64,000 nt of DNA from Streptomyces sp. YS415 (GTDB lineage: Bacteria; Actinomycetota; Actinomycetes; Streptomycetales; Streptomycetaceae): contig NZ_JAMJFL010000020.1 in NCBI RefSeq assembly GCF_023544665.1, positions 62,001-126,000 of the forward strand, read 5' to 3'. Below, one piece after another: positions 1-8,301 of this stretch. Under the pieces are notes generated by a model, which was not told where the DNA came from, made no database searches, and saw only the letters and a program-made list of their open reading frames with translations. Each line of letters opens with the position of its first letter. Within the stretch, counting starts at the first letter, position 1. The translations under genes were made by a program, and so were the position numbers.

Positions 1-1068
1 GGCGGCGCCTCCACGACCCTCGCGGGCATCACCGTCCGCACGCCCGTCTCCTCCGCCCTCGACCTCGGCACCGGCTCCGGGATCCAGGCGCTGCACGCCG
101 CCCAGCACGCCACGCGCGTGACGGCGACCGACCTCAACCCGCGCGCCCTGCACAGCACCGCGCTGACCCTCGCCCTGTCCGGCGCGCCGGCCGCGGATCT
201 GCGCGCGGGCTCGCTCTTCGAGCCGCTCCGGGACGACGAGAGGTACGACCTGATCGTCTCGAACCCGCCGTTCGTGATCTCGCCGGGCGCGCGGCTGACG
301 TACCGGGACGGCGGGATGGGCGGGGACGATCTGTGCCGCTCGCTCGTTCAAGGGGCGGGGGAACGGCTGAACGAGGGCGGGTTCGCGCAGTTCCTCGCCA
401 ACTGGCAGCACGTCGCGGGGGAGGACTGGCAGGACAGGCTGAGGTCATGGGTGCCGCGCGGTTGCGACGCGTGGATCGTCCAGCGCGAGGTACAGGACGT
501 CACGCAGTACGCCGAGCTGTGGCTGCGGGATGCCGGCGACCACCGCGGCGACCCCGCCGAGTACCAGGCGCGCTATGACGCCTGGCTGGACGAGTTCGAG
601 GCGCGCAAGGTGAAGGCCGTGGGCTTCGGCTGGATCACGCTGCGCAAAACGGGCGCCGCCGTGCCCTCGGTCAGCGTCGAGGAGTGGCCGCACCCCGTCG
701 AGCAGCCCCTCGGCGAGACGGTACGGGCGCATTTCGACCGCCTCGACTATCTGCGGGCGCACGACGACGCCGCTCTGCTCGAGGGGCACTTCCGGCTCGC
801 CGCGGAGATCGTCCAGGAGCAGGTCGGGCTGCCCGGCGCCGAGGACCCCGAGCATGTCGTGCTGCGCCAGAACCGCGGGATGCGCCGGGCCACCAAGGTG
901 GACACGGTCGGCGCCGGTTTCGCGGGCGTGTGCGACGGCACGCTCAGTGCGGGCCGCATCCTGGACGCCATCGCCCAGCTGGTCGGCGAGGACCCGGTGC
1001 AGCTGCGCGACCGTACGCCCGCGCAGATCCGGCTGCTGGTGGAGCAGGGGTTCCTGGATCCGGCGTAG
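1..1068 (+). CDS. Class I SAM-dependent methyltransferase (N-methylase type), 5' end missing
   Basis: The frame is open from the first base of the window, so the true start lies upstream and this is the C-terminal part of a longer protein. Near the left edge it shows SAM-binding motif I (DLGTGSGIQ), and further on the NPPF catalytic motif (NPPFVISPG) typical of enzymes that methylate an amino or amide nitrogen in DNA, RNA or protein. The family is the modular 'MTS' methyltransferase common in Streptomyces, next to topA. The roughly 200 residues after the catalytic core resemble the winged C-terminal region of this actinobacterial subgroup. The substrate cannot be told from sequence; a rRNA or release-factor-like target is only an analogy. 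The gene stops at the TAG at 1066-1068 and is followed by a hairpin terminator. Confidence 0.85.
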   Translation, partial: GGASTTLAGITVRTPVSSALDLGTGSGIQALHAAQHATRVTATDLNPRALHSTALTLALSGAPAADLRAGSLFEPLRDDERYDLIVSNPPFVISPGARLTYRDGGMGGDDLCRSLVQGAGERLNEGGFAQFLANWQHVAGEDWQDRLRSWVPRGCDAWIVQREVQDVTQYAELWLRDAGDHRGDPAEYQARYDAWLDEFEARKVKAVGFGWITLRKTGAAVPSVSVEEWPHPVEQPLGETVRAHFDRLDYLRAHDDAALLEGHFRLAAEIVQEQVGLPGAEDPEHVVLRQNRGMRRATKVDTVGAGFAGVCDGTLSAGRILDAIAQLVGEDPVQLRDRTPAQIRLLVEQGFLDPA

Positions 1069-1126
1069 GCATGCTCAAGGGGGCGCGAATTCGGCCGACA
1101 TCTTCGCTGGATTCCGCCGCCCCCAC

Positions 1127-1170
1127 AGGCCCCACAGACCCCACCGGCCCCGGCGGGTTCCGTGGGGCCT
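1127..1170 (+). terminator. Hairpin terminator after the methyltransferase gene
   Basis: The arms at 1127-1135 (AGGCCCCAC) and 1162-1170 (GTGGGGCCT) are perfectly complementary over 9 bp and enclose a C-rich loop that can form a second small hairpin. TTC follows directly. The position about 60 nt behind the stop codon fits rho-independent termination of the upstream gene. Confidence 0.6.
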
Positions 1171-1260
1171 TTCGGCCCGCAGCCGCGTCGGCCGGGCGTT
1201 CACCTCGGGTTCGCCTGGCCGCCGCCCTCGCGTGTCAGCCTCGCGGTGCCGATGCGTGCC

Positions 1261-1312
1261 AGGTTGCGTACACGGGCTGCGTGCACAGGCTGCAGGCACG
1301 GGTTGCATGCGC
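1261..1312. repeat. Four tandem 13-bp direct repeats upstream of a small membrane-protein gene
   Basis: Units start at 1261, 1274, 1287 and 1300. They share the pattern RGGYTGC followed by a variable dinucleotide-rich end: AGGTTGCGTACAC, GGGCTGCGTGCAC, AGGCTGCAGGCAC and GGGTTGCATGCGC. A more degenerate fifth unit may precede them. The array ends 24 nt before the start codon at 1337, so it lies where a promoter or operator would be. Its function is unknown. Confidence 0.6.
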
Positions 1313-1336
1313 GGGTGGAGAAGAGGGGCGGGGGCC

Positions 1337-1534
1337 ATGGAAAGCGGACCGGCGATCTTCGCGGGCCTGGTGTTCGCCCTGTTCGGAGCCGGGCTCCTGG
1401 TGTGGACGGCGGCCCGGGCGCGGCAGGGGGAGCCGGTCGCCCACGGTGTGAACCCCGTCGCATCCGCGACCCTCGCGAGCTGTGCCGCGGTGCTCGCGCT
1501 CGCCCTCGCCGCGTGGTGCTTCAGCCGCCTGTGA
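1337..1534 (+). CDS. Small two-helix membrane protein of unknown function
   Basis: This encodes 65 residues. The start ATG is preceded by a purine-rich Shine-Dalgarno stretch (AGAGGGGCGGGGG). Two hydrophobic segments are visible: about residues 7-25 (FAGLVFALFGAGLLVWTAA) and about 42-62 (a run rich in A and L ending in WCF), separated by a short polar loop with RARQG. That predicts a protein with both termini on the same side of the membrane. It sits between the methyltransferase terminator and topA in the same direction. I do not recognise a named family; small proteins like this next to topA are common in Streptomyces. The four 13-bp repeats just upstream are the only regulatory signal seen. 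Confidence 0.65.
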   Translation: MESGPAIFAGLVFALFGAGLLVWTAARARQGEPVAHGVNPVASATLASCAAVLALALAAWCFSRL

Positions 1535-1684
1535 GAACCGCTGTTGGAACCGGGCCCGAGCTGGGACTCCGGTAATAGGGAGGCACTCCTCCGGAAACGC
1601 TCGAAAAGGCCGGTGGGCACTCCGGGCGGCAGGAATGGCGGTAGTCGGGTTACCGTTCGAGTGGCCGTTGCGGGCTTTTCCCGT

Positions 1685-1714
1685 TTGACACGGGGGCGGG
1701 ATGTACCGTCACAC
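1685..1714 (+). promoter_or_regulatory. Possible topA promoter
   Basis: TTGACA at 1685-1690 is a perfect -35 hexamer, rare in such GC-rich DNA. About 18 bp later the sequence TCACAC (1709-1714) is a poor -10 candidate. The transcript would have a leader of roughly 75 nt before the TTG start of topA. Only the -35 part is convincing. Confidence 0.4.
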
Positions 1715-1795
1715 TCCGCAGCGTCACCAGTACCCGACCCCGGGAGAGCAAGGCCTGGGGAGATCACCCAGCGTCGACCGGAGAGAAGAGCGAAG

Positions 1796-4621
1796 TTGTC
1801 CCCGACCAGCGAGACCGCGAAGGGCGGCCGCCGACTCGTCATCGTCGAGTCGCCTGCCAAGGCGAAGACGATCAAGGGCTATCTCGGCCCCGGATACGTT
1901 GTCGAGGCGAGCGTCGGGCACATCCGCGACCTCCCCAACGGCGCCGCGGAGGTGCCCGAGAAGTACACCGGTGAGGTCCGCCGCCTCGGTGTGGACGTAG
2001 AACATGACTTCGCGCCGATCTATGTGGTCAACGCCGATAAGAAGGCACAGGTCAAGAAGCTCAAGGACCTGCTGAAGGATTCGGACGAGCTCTACCTCGC
2101 CACCGATGAGGACCGCGAGGGCGAGGCCATCGCCTGGCACCTCCAGGAGGTGCTCAAGCCCAAGGTCCCGGTCAAGCGGATGGTCTTCCACGAGATCACC
2201 AAGGCCGCGATCCAGGCCGCCGTGGCCAACCCGCGGCAGCTGAACCAGAAGCTGGTCGACGCCCAGGAGACCCGCCGCATCCTCGACCGCCTCTACGGCT
2301 ACGAGGTCTCGCCGGTCCTGTGGAAGAAGGTCATGCCGCGGCTGTCGGCGGGCCGTGTCCAGTCGGTCGCCACCCGGCTCGTGGTGGAGCGGGAACGCGA
2401 GCGCATCGCGTTTCGTTCCGCTGAGTACTGGGACCTGACGGGCACCTTCGCGACCGGCCGCGCCGGTGACTCGTCGGACCCGTCGTCGCTGGTCGCCCGA
2501 CTCCAGACCGTCGACGGCAGGCGGGTCGCGCAGGGCCGTGACTTCGACTCCCTGGGACAGATCAAGAGCGCGAACACCCTGCACCTCGACGAGGCCAACG
2601 CCCGCGCCCTGGCCGCCGCCCTGGAGCAGACGCGGTTCGCGGTCCGCTCGGTCGAGTCCAAGCCGTACCGCCGCTCGCCGTACGCCCCCTTCCGTACGAC
2701 GACGCTCCAGCAGGAGGCGTCGCGGAAGCTCGGCTTCGGCGCGAAGGCGACCATGCAGGTCGCCCAGAAGCTGTACGAGAACGGCTACATCACGTACATG
2801 CGTACGGACTCCACGACGCTCAGCGAGACCGCTGTCGCCGCGGCCCGTGCGCAGGTCACGCAGTTGTACGGCGCCGACTACCTGCCGGCCGCCCCGCGCA
2901 CCTACGCCGGGAAGGTCAAGAACGCGCAGGAGGCGCACGAGGCGATCCGCCCCTCGGGTGATCGTTTCCGCACGCCCGCCGAGACCGGGCTGACCGGCGA
3001 CCAGTTCAGGCTGTACGAGCTGATCTGGAAGCGGACCGTCGCCTCCCAGATGAAGGACGCGACCGGCAACAGCGTGACCGTCAAGATCGCCGGCACCGCC
3101 GCCGACGGCCGGGACGTCGAGTTCAGCGCCTCCGGCAAGACGATCACCTTTCACGGCTTCCTCAAGGCCTACGTCGAGGGCGCCGACGACCCGAACGCCG
3201 AGCTGGACGACCGCGAGCGCCGGCTGCCCCAGGTCAGCGAGGGCGACGCGCTCAGCGCCGAGGAGATCACGGTCGACGGGCACGCCACCAAGCCCCCGGC
3301 CCGCTACACCGAGGCCAGCCTGGTCAAGGAGCTCGAAGAGCGCGAGATCGGCCGCCCGTCGACGTACGCCTCGATCATCGGCACGATCCTCGACCGCGGC
3401 TACGTCTTCAAGAAGGGCACGGCCCTCGTGCCGTCCTTCCTGTCCTTCGCCGTGGTCAACCTGCTGGAGAAGCACTTCGGGCGGCTCGTCGACTACGACT
3501 TCACCGCCCGCATGGAGGACGACCTCGACCGCATCGCCCGCGGTGAGGCGCAGTCCGTGCCGTGGCTGAAGCGGTTCTACTTCGGTGAGGGCGAAGCCGC
3601 GGCCGTCGGCGGCGCCGCCGAGGCAGGCAATGGCGACGGGGACCACCTCGGCGGCCTCAAGGAGCTGGTGACCGACCTGGGCGCGATCGACGCGCGGGAG
3701 GTCTCCTCGTTCCCGGTGGGCAACGACATCGTGCTGCGGGTCGGCCGCTACGGCCCGTACATCGAGCGCGGCGAGAAGGACTCGGAGAACCACCAGCGCG
3801 CGGACATCCCCGAGGACCTGGCGCCCGACGAGCTGTCCGTGGAGCTGGCCGAGGAACTGCTCGCCAAGCCGAGCGGCGACTTCGAGCTGGGCACCGACCC
3901 GGCGACCGGTCACCAGATCGTCGCCAAGGACGGCCGCTACGGCCCGTACGTCACCGAGATCCTCCCCGAAGGCACGCCCAAGACCGGCAAGAACGCCGTG
4001 AAGCCGCGGACGGCCTCGCTGTTCAAGTCGATGGCGCTGGACACGGTGACGCTCGACGACGCCCTGAAGCTGATGTCGCTCCCGCGCGTGGTCGGCACCG
4101 ACGCCGAGGGCCAGGAGATCACCGCGCAGAACGGCCGCTACGGGCCGTACCTGAAGAAGGGCACGGACTCGCGTTCGCTCCAGTCCGAGGAGCAGCTCTT
4201 CACGATCACCCTGGAAGAGGCGCTGGAGATCTACTCCCAGCCCAAGCAGCGTGGCCGGGCCGCCGCCAAGCCGCCGCTGAAGGAGCTGGGCGTCGACCCG
4301 GTCAGCGAGAAGCCGGTCGTGGTGAAGGACGGCCGCTTCGGTCCGTACGTCACCGACGGGGAGACCAACGCGACCCTGCGCTCCGGCGACAGCGTCGAGG
4401 AGATCACTCCCGAGCGCGGCTTCGAGCTGCTCGCCGAGAAGCGCGCCAAGGCGCCCGCCAAGAAGACGGCGAAGAAGGCGACGACGAAGAAGACCGCCGC
4501 CAAGAAGGCTCCGGCCAAGAAGGCGACGGCCGCCAAGAAGACCGCGGCGAAGAAGACCACGACCGCGAAGAAGACGGCAGCGAAGAAGGCGACGGCCGCC
4601 AAGCCGGCCGCGGAGGACTGA
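1796..4621 (+). CDS. topA: DNA topoisomerase I (type IA)
   Basis: TopA relaxes negative supercoils by a 5'-phosphotyrosine single-strand break. The protein (941 aa from a TTG start) begins with the Toprim domain (IVESPAKAKTI near residues 16-26, then DEDREGEAIAWH, which carries the metal-binding acidic triad). The catalytic tyrosine is Y334 in the YMRTDS motif. Instead of zinc fingers, the C-terminal part carries four GR[YF]GPY-type repeats, as in other actinobacteria. It ends in a long Lys/Ala tail (KKTAAKK-like units, about residues 882-941), which in the genus is thought to support DNA binding and processivity. I chose TTG 1796 because the frame open further upstream has no ribosome site and the conserved protein starts here (SPTSETAKGG); GGAGAG lies about 11 nt before it. 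A hairpin terminator follows at 4683. Confidence 0.97.
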   Translation: MSPTSETAKGGRRLVIVESPAKAKTIKGYLGPGYVVEASVGHIRDLPNGAAEVPEKYTGEVRRLGVDVEHDFAPIYVVNADKKAQVKKLKDLLKDSDELYLATDEDREGEAIAWHLQEVLKPKVPVKRMVFHEITKAAIQAAVANPRQLNQKLVDAQETRRILDRLYGYEVSPVLWKKVMPRLSAGRVQSVATRLVVERERERIAFRSAEYWDLTGTFATGRAGDSSDPSSLVARLQTVDGRRVAQGRDFDSLGQIKSANTLHLDEANARALAAALEQTRFAVRSVESKPYRRSPYAPFRTTTLQQEASRKLGFGAKATMQVAQKLYENGYITYMRTDSTTLSETAVAAARAQVTQLYGADYLPAAPRTYAGKVKNAQEAHEAIRPSGDRFRTPAETGLTGDQFRLYELIWKRTVASQMKDATGNSVTVKIAGTAADGRDVEFSASGKTITFHGFLKAYVEGADDPNAELDDRERRLPQVSEGDALSAEEITVDGHATKPPARYTEASLVKELEEREIGRPSTYASIIGTILDRGYVFKKGTALVPSFLSFAVVNLLEKHFGRLVDYDFTARMEDDLDRIARGEAQSVPWLKRFYFGEGEAAAVGGAAEAGNGDGDHLGGLKELVTDLGAIDAREVSSFPVGNDIVLRVGRYGPYIERGEKDSENHQRADIPEDLAPDELSVELAEELLAKPSGDFELGTDPATGHQIVAKDGRYGPYVTEILPEGTPKTGKNAVKPRTASLFKSMALDTVTLDDALKLMSLPRVVGTDAEGQEITAQNGRYGPYLKKGTDSRSLQSEEQLFTITLEEALEIYSQPKQRGRAAAKPPLKELGVDPVSEKPVVVKDGRFGPYVTDGETNATLRSGDSVEEITPERGFELLAEKRAKAPAKKTAKKATTKKTAAKKAPAKKATAAKKTAAKKTTTAKKTAAKKATAAKPAAED

Positions 4622-4682
4622 GCCGGGCCCGGCTGGACCCCCGTCCGGCTGGCCCCCTCACCGCGCAGCTTCGCGAAACGAA

Positions 4683-4713
4683 CGCCCCGGCATCACTCTT
4701 TGGTGTCGGGGCG
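4683..4713 (+). terminator. topA terminator hairpin
   Basis: A 13-bp stem (4683-4695 with 4701-4713, two G-U pairs) closes a 5-nt loop CTCTT. There is no U-tract, which is usual for Streptomyces terminators. It lies 61 nt after the topA stop and 56 nt before the next gene. Confidence 0.7.
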
Positions 4714-4757
4714 GGCGTACGTTCGGACGGCCGCCCCGGGTCGTCGGTGGCTGCCGA

Positions 4758-4763
4758 TAGGCT
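4758..4763 (+). promoter_or_regulatory. -10 hexamer TAGGCT implying a leaderless tmk mRNA
   Basis: TAGGCT fits the TANNNT -10 consensus and ends 6 nt before the ATG at 4770. Transcription would therefore start at or beside the A of the start codon. No Shine-Dalgarno sequence is present in the intervening bases. A -35 match is not evident. Confidence 0.55.
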
Positions 4764-4769
4764 GAATGC

Positions 4770-7700
4770 ATGACGCGTGCCGAGCAGCCAACGGCCCATC
4801 CGACGGCCCCCGACGACGCCCTGACGGCGGACTCGCGCGAACGCGCCGTCCGCGCCCTGCTGCGCCGACCGCAGCTCAAGCGGTTGTGGAGCGCACAACT
4901 GGTGGGCAGCGTCGGCGATGTCCTCGCCCTTCTGGTGCTGGTCCTCCTCGCGCTTCAAGCGGCCATTTCGGAGGGGTCGTTCGGCGGGGGATACCGGGGC
5001 GTGGCGTTCGCAGTGGCGACCGTCTTCGGGGCGCGGATCCTCGCGACCCTCCTCTTCGGCGCCGTACTGCTCGGCCCGCTCACCTCGCTGACCTCCCAGG
5101 AAGGCCCGCTCGACCGCCGCTGGACCATGATCGGCGCGGACGGTGTGCGGGCCGCGATGCTCATCGTCGCGCCCCTGTGGATCGACTGGACGCCGGACAA
5201 CGCCCTGGCCCTCATCCTGGTGACCGTCTTCGTGACCGGAGTCGCCGAGCGGTTCTGGGCCGTGTGCCGGGAGAGCGCGGCGCCCGCCCTGCTGCCCCCG
5301 CCGCCCCCGGAGGGCGCGACGGTACGCCCTCTGCCGGACCACATGGACGCGCTGCGCCGGCTGTCCCTGCGCACGGGCTTCCTCGCGGTGCCGCTCGCGG
5401 CCGCCGCGCTGGTCACCGCGGCCCTGTTCAACAACTTGCTGGGCACCGGGATCGACTGGTTCGGCGAGCACCAGGCGGCGCTGCCCTCGTATGTCGCGGC
5501 CGGCCTGTTCGCCGCGTCCCTGTCCGTGCTGACGTTCCTGGAACTACCGGACACGCGCACCCCACGCGCGCGGTCCCCGCTGGAGGGACTGCGCCGGCCC
5601 AAGACCGGCACCGGCGTCGACAAGGGCCGTACCGGTGCGATCCCGCTGCTGGTGCCGGCCTGCGCGTCCGTCGCGGGCGCGGTGGCCGCCGCCGTCGCCG
5701 TGTCGGTGCTGCACGCCAAGGACCTGGGCGGCGGCCCGGTGCTGTACGGCCTGCTGGTGCTCGCGCTGACCGGCGGAGTCGTCGTCGGCATCCGTACGGC
5801 GCCCAAGGCGCTGGTCTCGCTCTCGCGGCGCCGCCTGCTGGCGCTGGCCATCGCGCTCACCGGCGTGGCGCTGCTCGCCGCGGGACTCGTCCCGGACGTC
5901 ACCACCGTCCTGCTGGTCGTCGCCCTCGCGGGCGCCGCCGCGGGCGTGGCCGCCAACACCGGTCACACCCTGCTGGACCAGGAGACCGAGGAGTTCCGCC
6001 GCCCGCGCACGACCGAGCACCTGCACGCGGTCGTACGGGTGTTCGTGGCACTCGGTGCGGTCGTCGCGCCCCTGGTCGCCGCGGCGATCGGCCCGCACCG
6101 GCTGGAGAGCGGCCGGTTCGTGTTCGCGCACGGGGGTGCCGCGTTCACGCTGATGCTGGTCGGCGCGCTGCTGCTGCCGGTGGCCGCGCTGGTCCTGGCC
6201 AAGGTGGACGACCGGTCCGGTGTGCCACTGCGGCACGATCTGCGCGACGCGCTGCGAGGCGGCGACGACCCCGAGCAGGCGCCCACCGCGTCCGGGTTCT
6301 TCCTCGCCCTGGAGGGCGGCGACGGCGCCGGCAAGTCCACCCAGGCCGAGGCGCTCGCCGAGTGGATCCGCGGCAAGGGCCACGAAGTCGTCGTCACGCG
6401 CGAGCCGGGCGCCACGCCGGTGGGCAAGCGGCTGCGCTCGATCCTGCTGGACGTCTCCAGCGCCGGGCTCTCGCACCGCGCGGAGGCGCTGCTGTACGCC
6501 GCGGACCGCGCGGAGCACGTCGACACGGTGGTCCGCCCCGCCCTGGAGCGGGGCGCCGTGGTCATCTCCGACCGGTACATCGACTCGTCGGTGGCGTACC
6601 AGGGAGCGGGCCGGGACCTCTCGCCCACCGAGATCGCCCGTATCAACCGCTGGGCCACCAACGGCCTGGTGCCGCACCTGACCGTGCTGCTGGACGTCGA
6701 CCCGGCGACCGCGCGCGAGCGCTTCACCGAGGCGCCGGACCGGCTGGAGTCGGAGCCCGCGGAGTTCCACGCGCGCGTGCGGTCCGGTTTCCTGACGCTG
6801 GCCGCCTCCGACCCCGGGCGCTACCTCGTGGTCGACGCGGGCCAGGAACCGGAGGCCGTCACGACCGTCATCCGGCACCGGCTCGACCAGGCGCTGCCGC
6901 TGTCCGAGCAGGAGATCCGGGAGCAGGAGGAGGCGCGGCGCAGGGCCGAGGAGGAGGCCCGCCGGAAGGCCGAGGAGGAGGCCGCCCGCAAGGCCGAGGA
7001 GGAACGGCAGGAGCGCGAGCGCCAGGAGCAGCTCGCCCGGCTGCGCGCCGAGGAGGAAGAGCGCAAGCGCCGCGAGCTGGAGGAGGCGCAGCGCCGCGAG
7101 GCCGAACGGCAGGCGGAGGAGGCCCGGCAGCGCGCCGAGGAGGCGGCTCGCCGTGCCGAGGAGGAGCGGCAGCGGCTGCTCGCCGAGGAGAAGGCCCGCG
7201 CCGAGGAGGAGGCCCGCCGCAGGGCGGAGGAGGAGCGCCGCCGCAGGCAGGCCGAGGAAGAGGCCCGGCTGCGCGCCGAGGCCGAGGCGCGGCGGCTGGA
7301 GAAGCAGCGCAAGGCGGAAGAGGCGCTGCTGAGGGCCGAGGAGGCGCGGCGACTGGCCGAGGCGGCGGCCGCGGCGGCCGAGGCGGGGCCGAAGCGGGGG
7401 ACTCCGGGGACTTCGGGGACTCCGGCGTCTCCTGCGACTCCTGCGGCTGTTCAGGACGCGGCGACGGTTCCTACGCCGGTGGTGGCGCCTACGAATGCCT
7501 CCGGGGGGCCTGCGGAGGACACGGCGGTGCTGCCGCGCGTGGGGGCGGCGGGTTCGGAGTCGGGTTCGGATTCGGGGGCGGGGGCTTCCGGGGGGCGTGA
7601 CTCCGGGGTGACTGGTTCCGGGGTGGCTGATTCCGAGGCCACTGCGGAGGTGCCGCGGCCGGCGGAGCCCTCGGGGGCTTCCGACGAGACGGCGGTGCTG

Positions 7701-8186
7701 CGTCCGGTGCGGGACGCGGACGACGCGGCGGCGGCTCCGGCGCGGGCCGCTGACGAGACCGCCGTGCTGCCGAAGGTGGCTCCGGGGGCCGCTGATGAGA
7801 CCGCCGTGCTGCCGCCCGTGCGGGACGCGGATCCGGCGGACCGGGTTCCGCCGGGGTTCTTCCGGGACGAGGCACGGCCTGACGGGGCACGGCCTGACGG
7901 GGCACGGCCCGACGGAGTCCGGCCCGATGGGGCGGACGACCGTACGCGGGAGCTGCCGCAGGTCGATGCCGAGGGTCAGGCGCGGGGCGATGCGCAGGGC
8001 GGTCGGACGCAGGGCGGTTCTGAGGGGGGCGGGGCGCAGTCGGGTCGGCGGCGTCGGCGGCCCCGGTCGGACTGGGCGGAGGAGACGCCGCTGGACGACC
8101 TGCCGTCCCTGGCGGACGAACTGCTGGGCCCGCGGGAGGACGAGCACGACGGCGACGAGCGCGGGCGGGGCCGGGGACGGCGCTGA
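4770..8186 (+). CDS. tmk: Transporter-like membrane domain fused to thymidylate kinase, with coiled-coil and disordered tail
   Basis: This 1138-aa protein joins three parts. Residues about 30-490 are an MFS-like membrane domain with many hydrophobic helices. Residues about 508-705 are a dTMP kinase (dTMP + ATP to dTDP): P-loop GGDGAGKS at 516-523, the DRY motif in DRYIDSSVAYQG, and the expected nucleotide-binding elements. Residues about 713-875 are an almost uninterrupted Glu/Arg/Ala coiled coil. The last 260 residues are low-complexity, with four [DE]xTAVL(P/R)xV motifs and four ARPDG-type units. Stand-alone Tmk is about 210 aa, so the fusion ties dTTP synthesis to the membrane; this architecture is known in Streptomyces but its purpose is not. 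No separate tmk is seen here, so this is presumably the working kinase. holB follows in the same direction. Confidence 0.9.
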   Translation: MTRAEQPTAHPTAPDDALTADSRERAVRALLRRPQLKRLWSAQLVGSVGDVLALLVLVLLALQAAISEGSFGGGYRGVAFAVATVFGARILATLLFGAVLLGPLTSLTSQEGPLDRRWTMIGADGVRAAMLIVAPLWIDWTPDNALALILVTVFVTGVAERFWAVCRESAAPALLPPPPPEGATVRPLPDHMDALRRLSLRTGFLAVPLAAAALVTAALFNNLLGTGIDWFGEHQAALPSYVAAGLFAASLSVLTFLELPDTRTPRARSPLEGLRRPKTGTGVDKGRTGAIPLLVPACASVAGAVAAAVAVSVLHAKDLGGGPVLYGLLVLALTGGVVVGIRTAPKALVSLSRRRLLALAIALTGVALLAAGLVPDVTTVLLVVALAGAAAGVAANTGHTLLDQETEEFRRPRTTEHLHAVVRVFVALGAVVAPLVAAAIGPHRLESGRFVFAHGGAAFTLMLVGALLLPVAALVLAKVDDRSGVPLRHDLRDALRGGDDPEQAPTASGFFLALEGGDGAGKSTQAEALAEWIRGKGHEVVVTREPGATPVGKRLRSILLDVSSAGLSHRAEALLYAADRAEHVDTVVRPALERGAVVISDRYIDSSVAYQGAGRDLSPTEIARINRWATNGLVPHLTVLLDVDPATARERFTEAPDRLESEPAEFHARVRSGFLTLAASDPGRYLVVDAGQEPEAVTTVIRHRLDQALPLSEQEIREQEEARRRAEEEARRKAEEEAARKAEEERQERERQEQLARLRAEEEERKRRELEEAQRREAERQAEEARQRAEEAARRAEEERQRLLAEEKARAEEEARRRAEEERRRRQAEEEARLRAEAEARRLEKQRKAEEALLRAEEARRLAEAAAAAAEAGPKRGTPGTSGTPASPATPAAVQDAATVPTPVVAPTNASGGPAEDTAVLPRVGAAGSESGSDSGAGASGGRDSGVTGSGVADSEATAEVPRPAEPSGASDETAVLRPVRDADDAAAAPARAADETAVLPKVAPGAADETAVLPPVRDADPADRVPPGFFRDEARPDGARPDGARPDGVRPDGADDRTRELPQVDAEGQARGDAQGGRTQGGSEGGGAQSGRRRRRPRSDWAEETPLDDLPSLADELLGPREDEHDGDERGRGRGRR
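7872..7931 (+). repeat. Four 15-bp tandem repeats encoding ARPDG units
   Basis: Units start at 7872, 7887, 7902 and 7917 and translate as A/V-R-P-D-G in the disordered tail of the Tmk fusion. The first two are identical and the others differ by a few bases. Such arrays vary in copy number by slippage and would be expected to differ between strains. Confidence 0.8.
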
Positions 8187-8301
8187 GCGGTGTTGAGCTG
8201 CCGGTCGCTGTCGGCGCGGCGGCGGCCGGACCTCGTTGTCAGTGGCGACCCGCACAATGGATGCCGTACCGCTGCAGGTGGACGGAGAGGGGGCGTGTGG
8301 C

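Noticed and set aside
1261..1312. Iteron-type replication origin
   Set aside because: The repeats are short and degenerate, lack a replication gene or AT-rich segment, and lie in a chromosomal core region.
1724..3913. Long open frame on the minus strand opposite topA
   Set aside because: It mirrors the codon bias of topA in the opposite direction, has no ribosome site or recognisable domain, and is the usual antisense artefact of GC-rich DNA.
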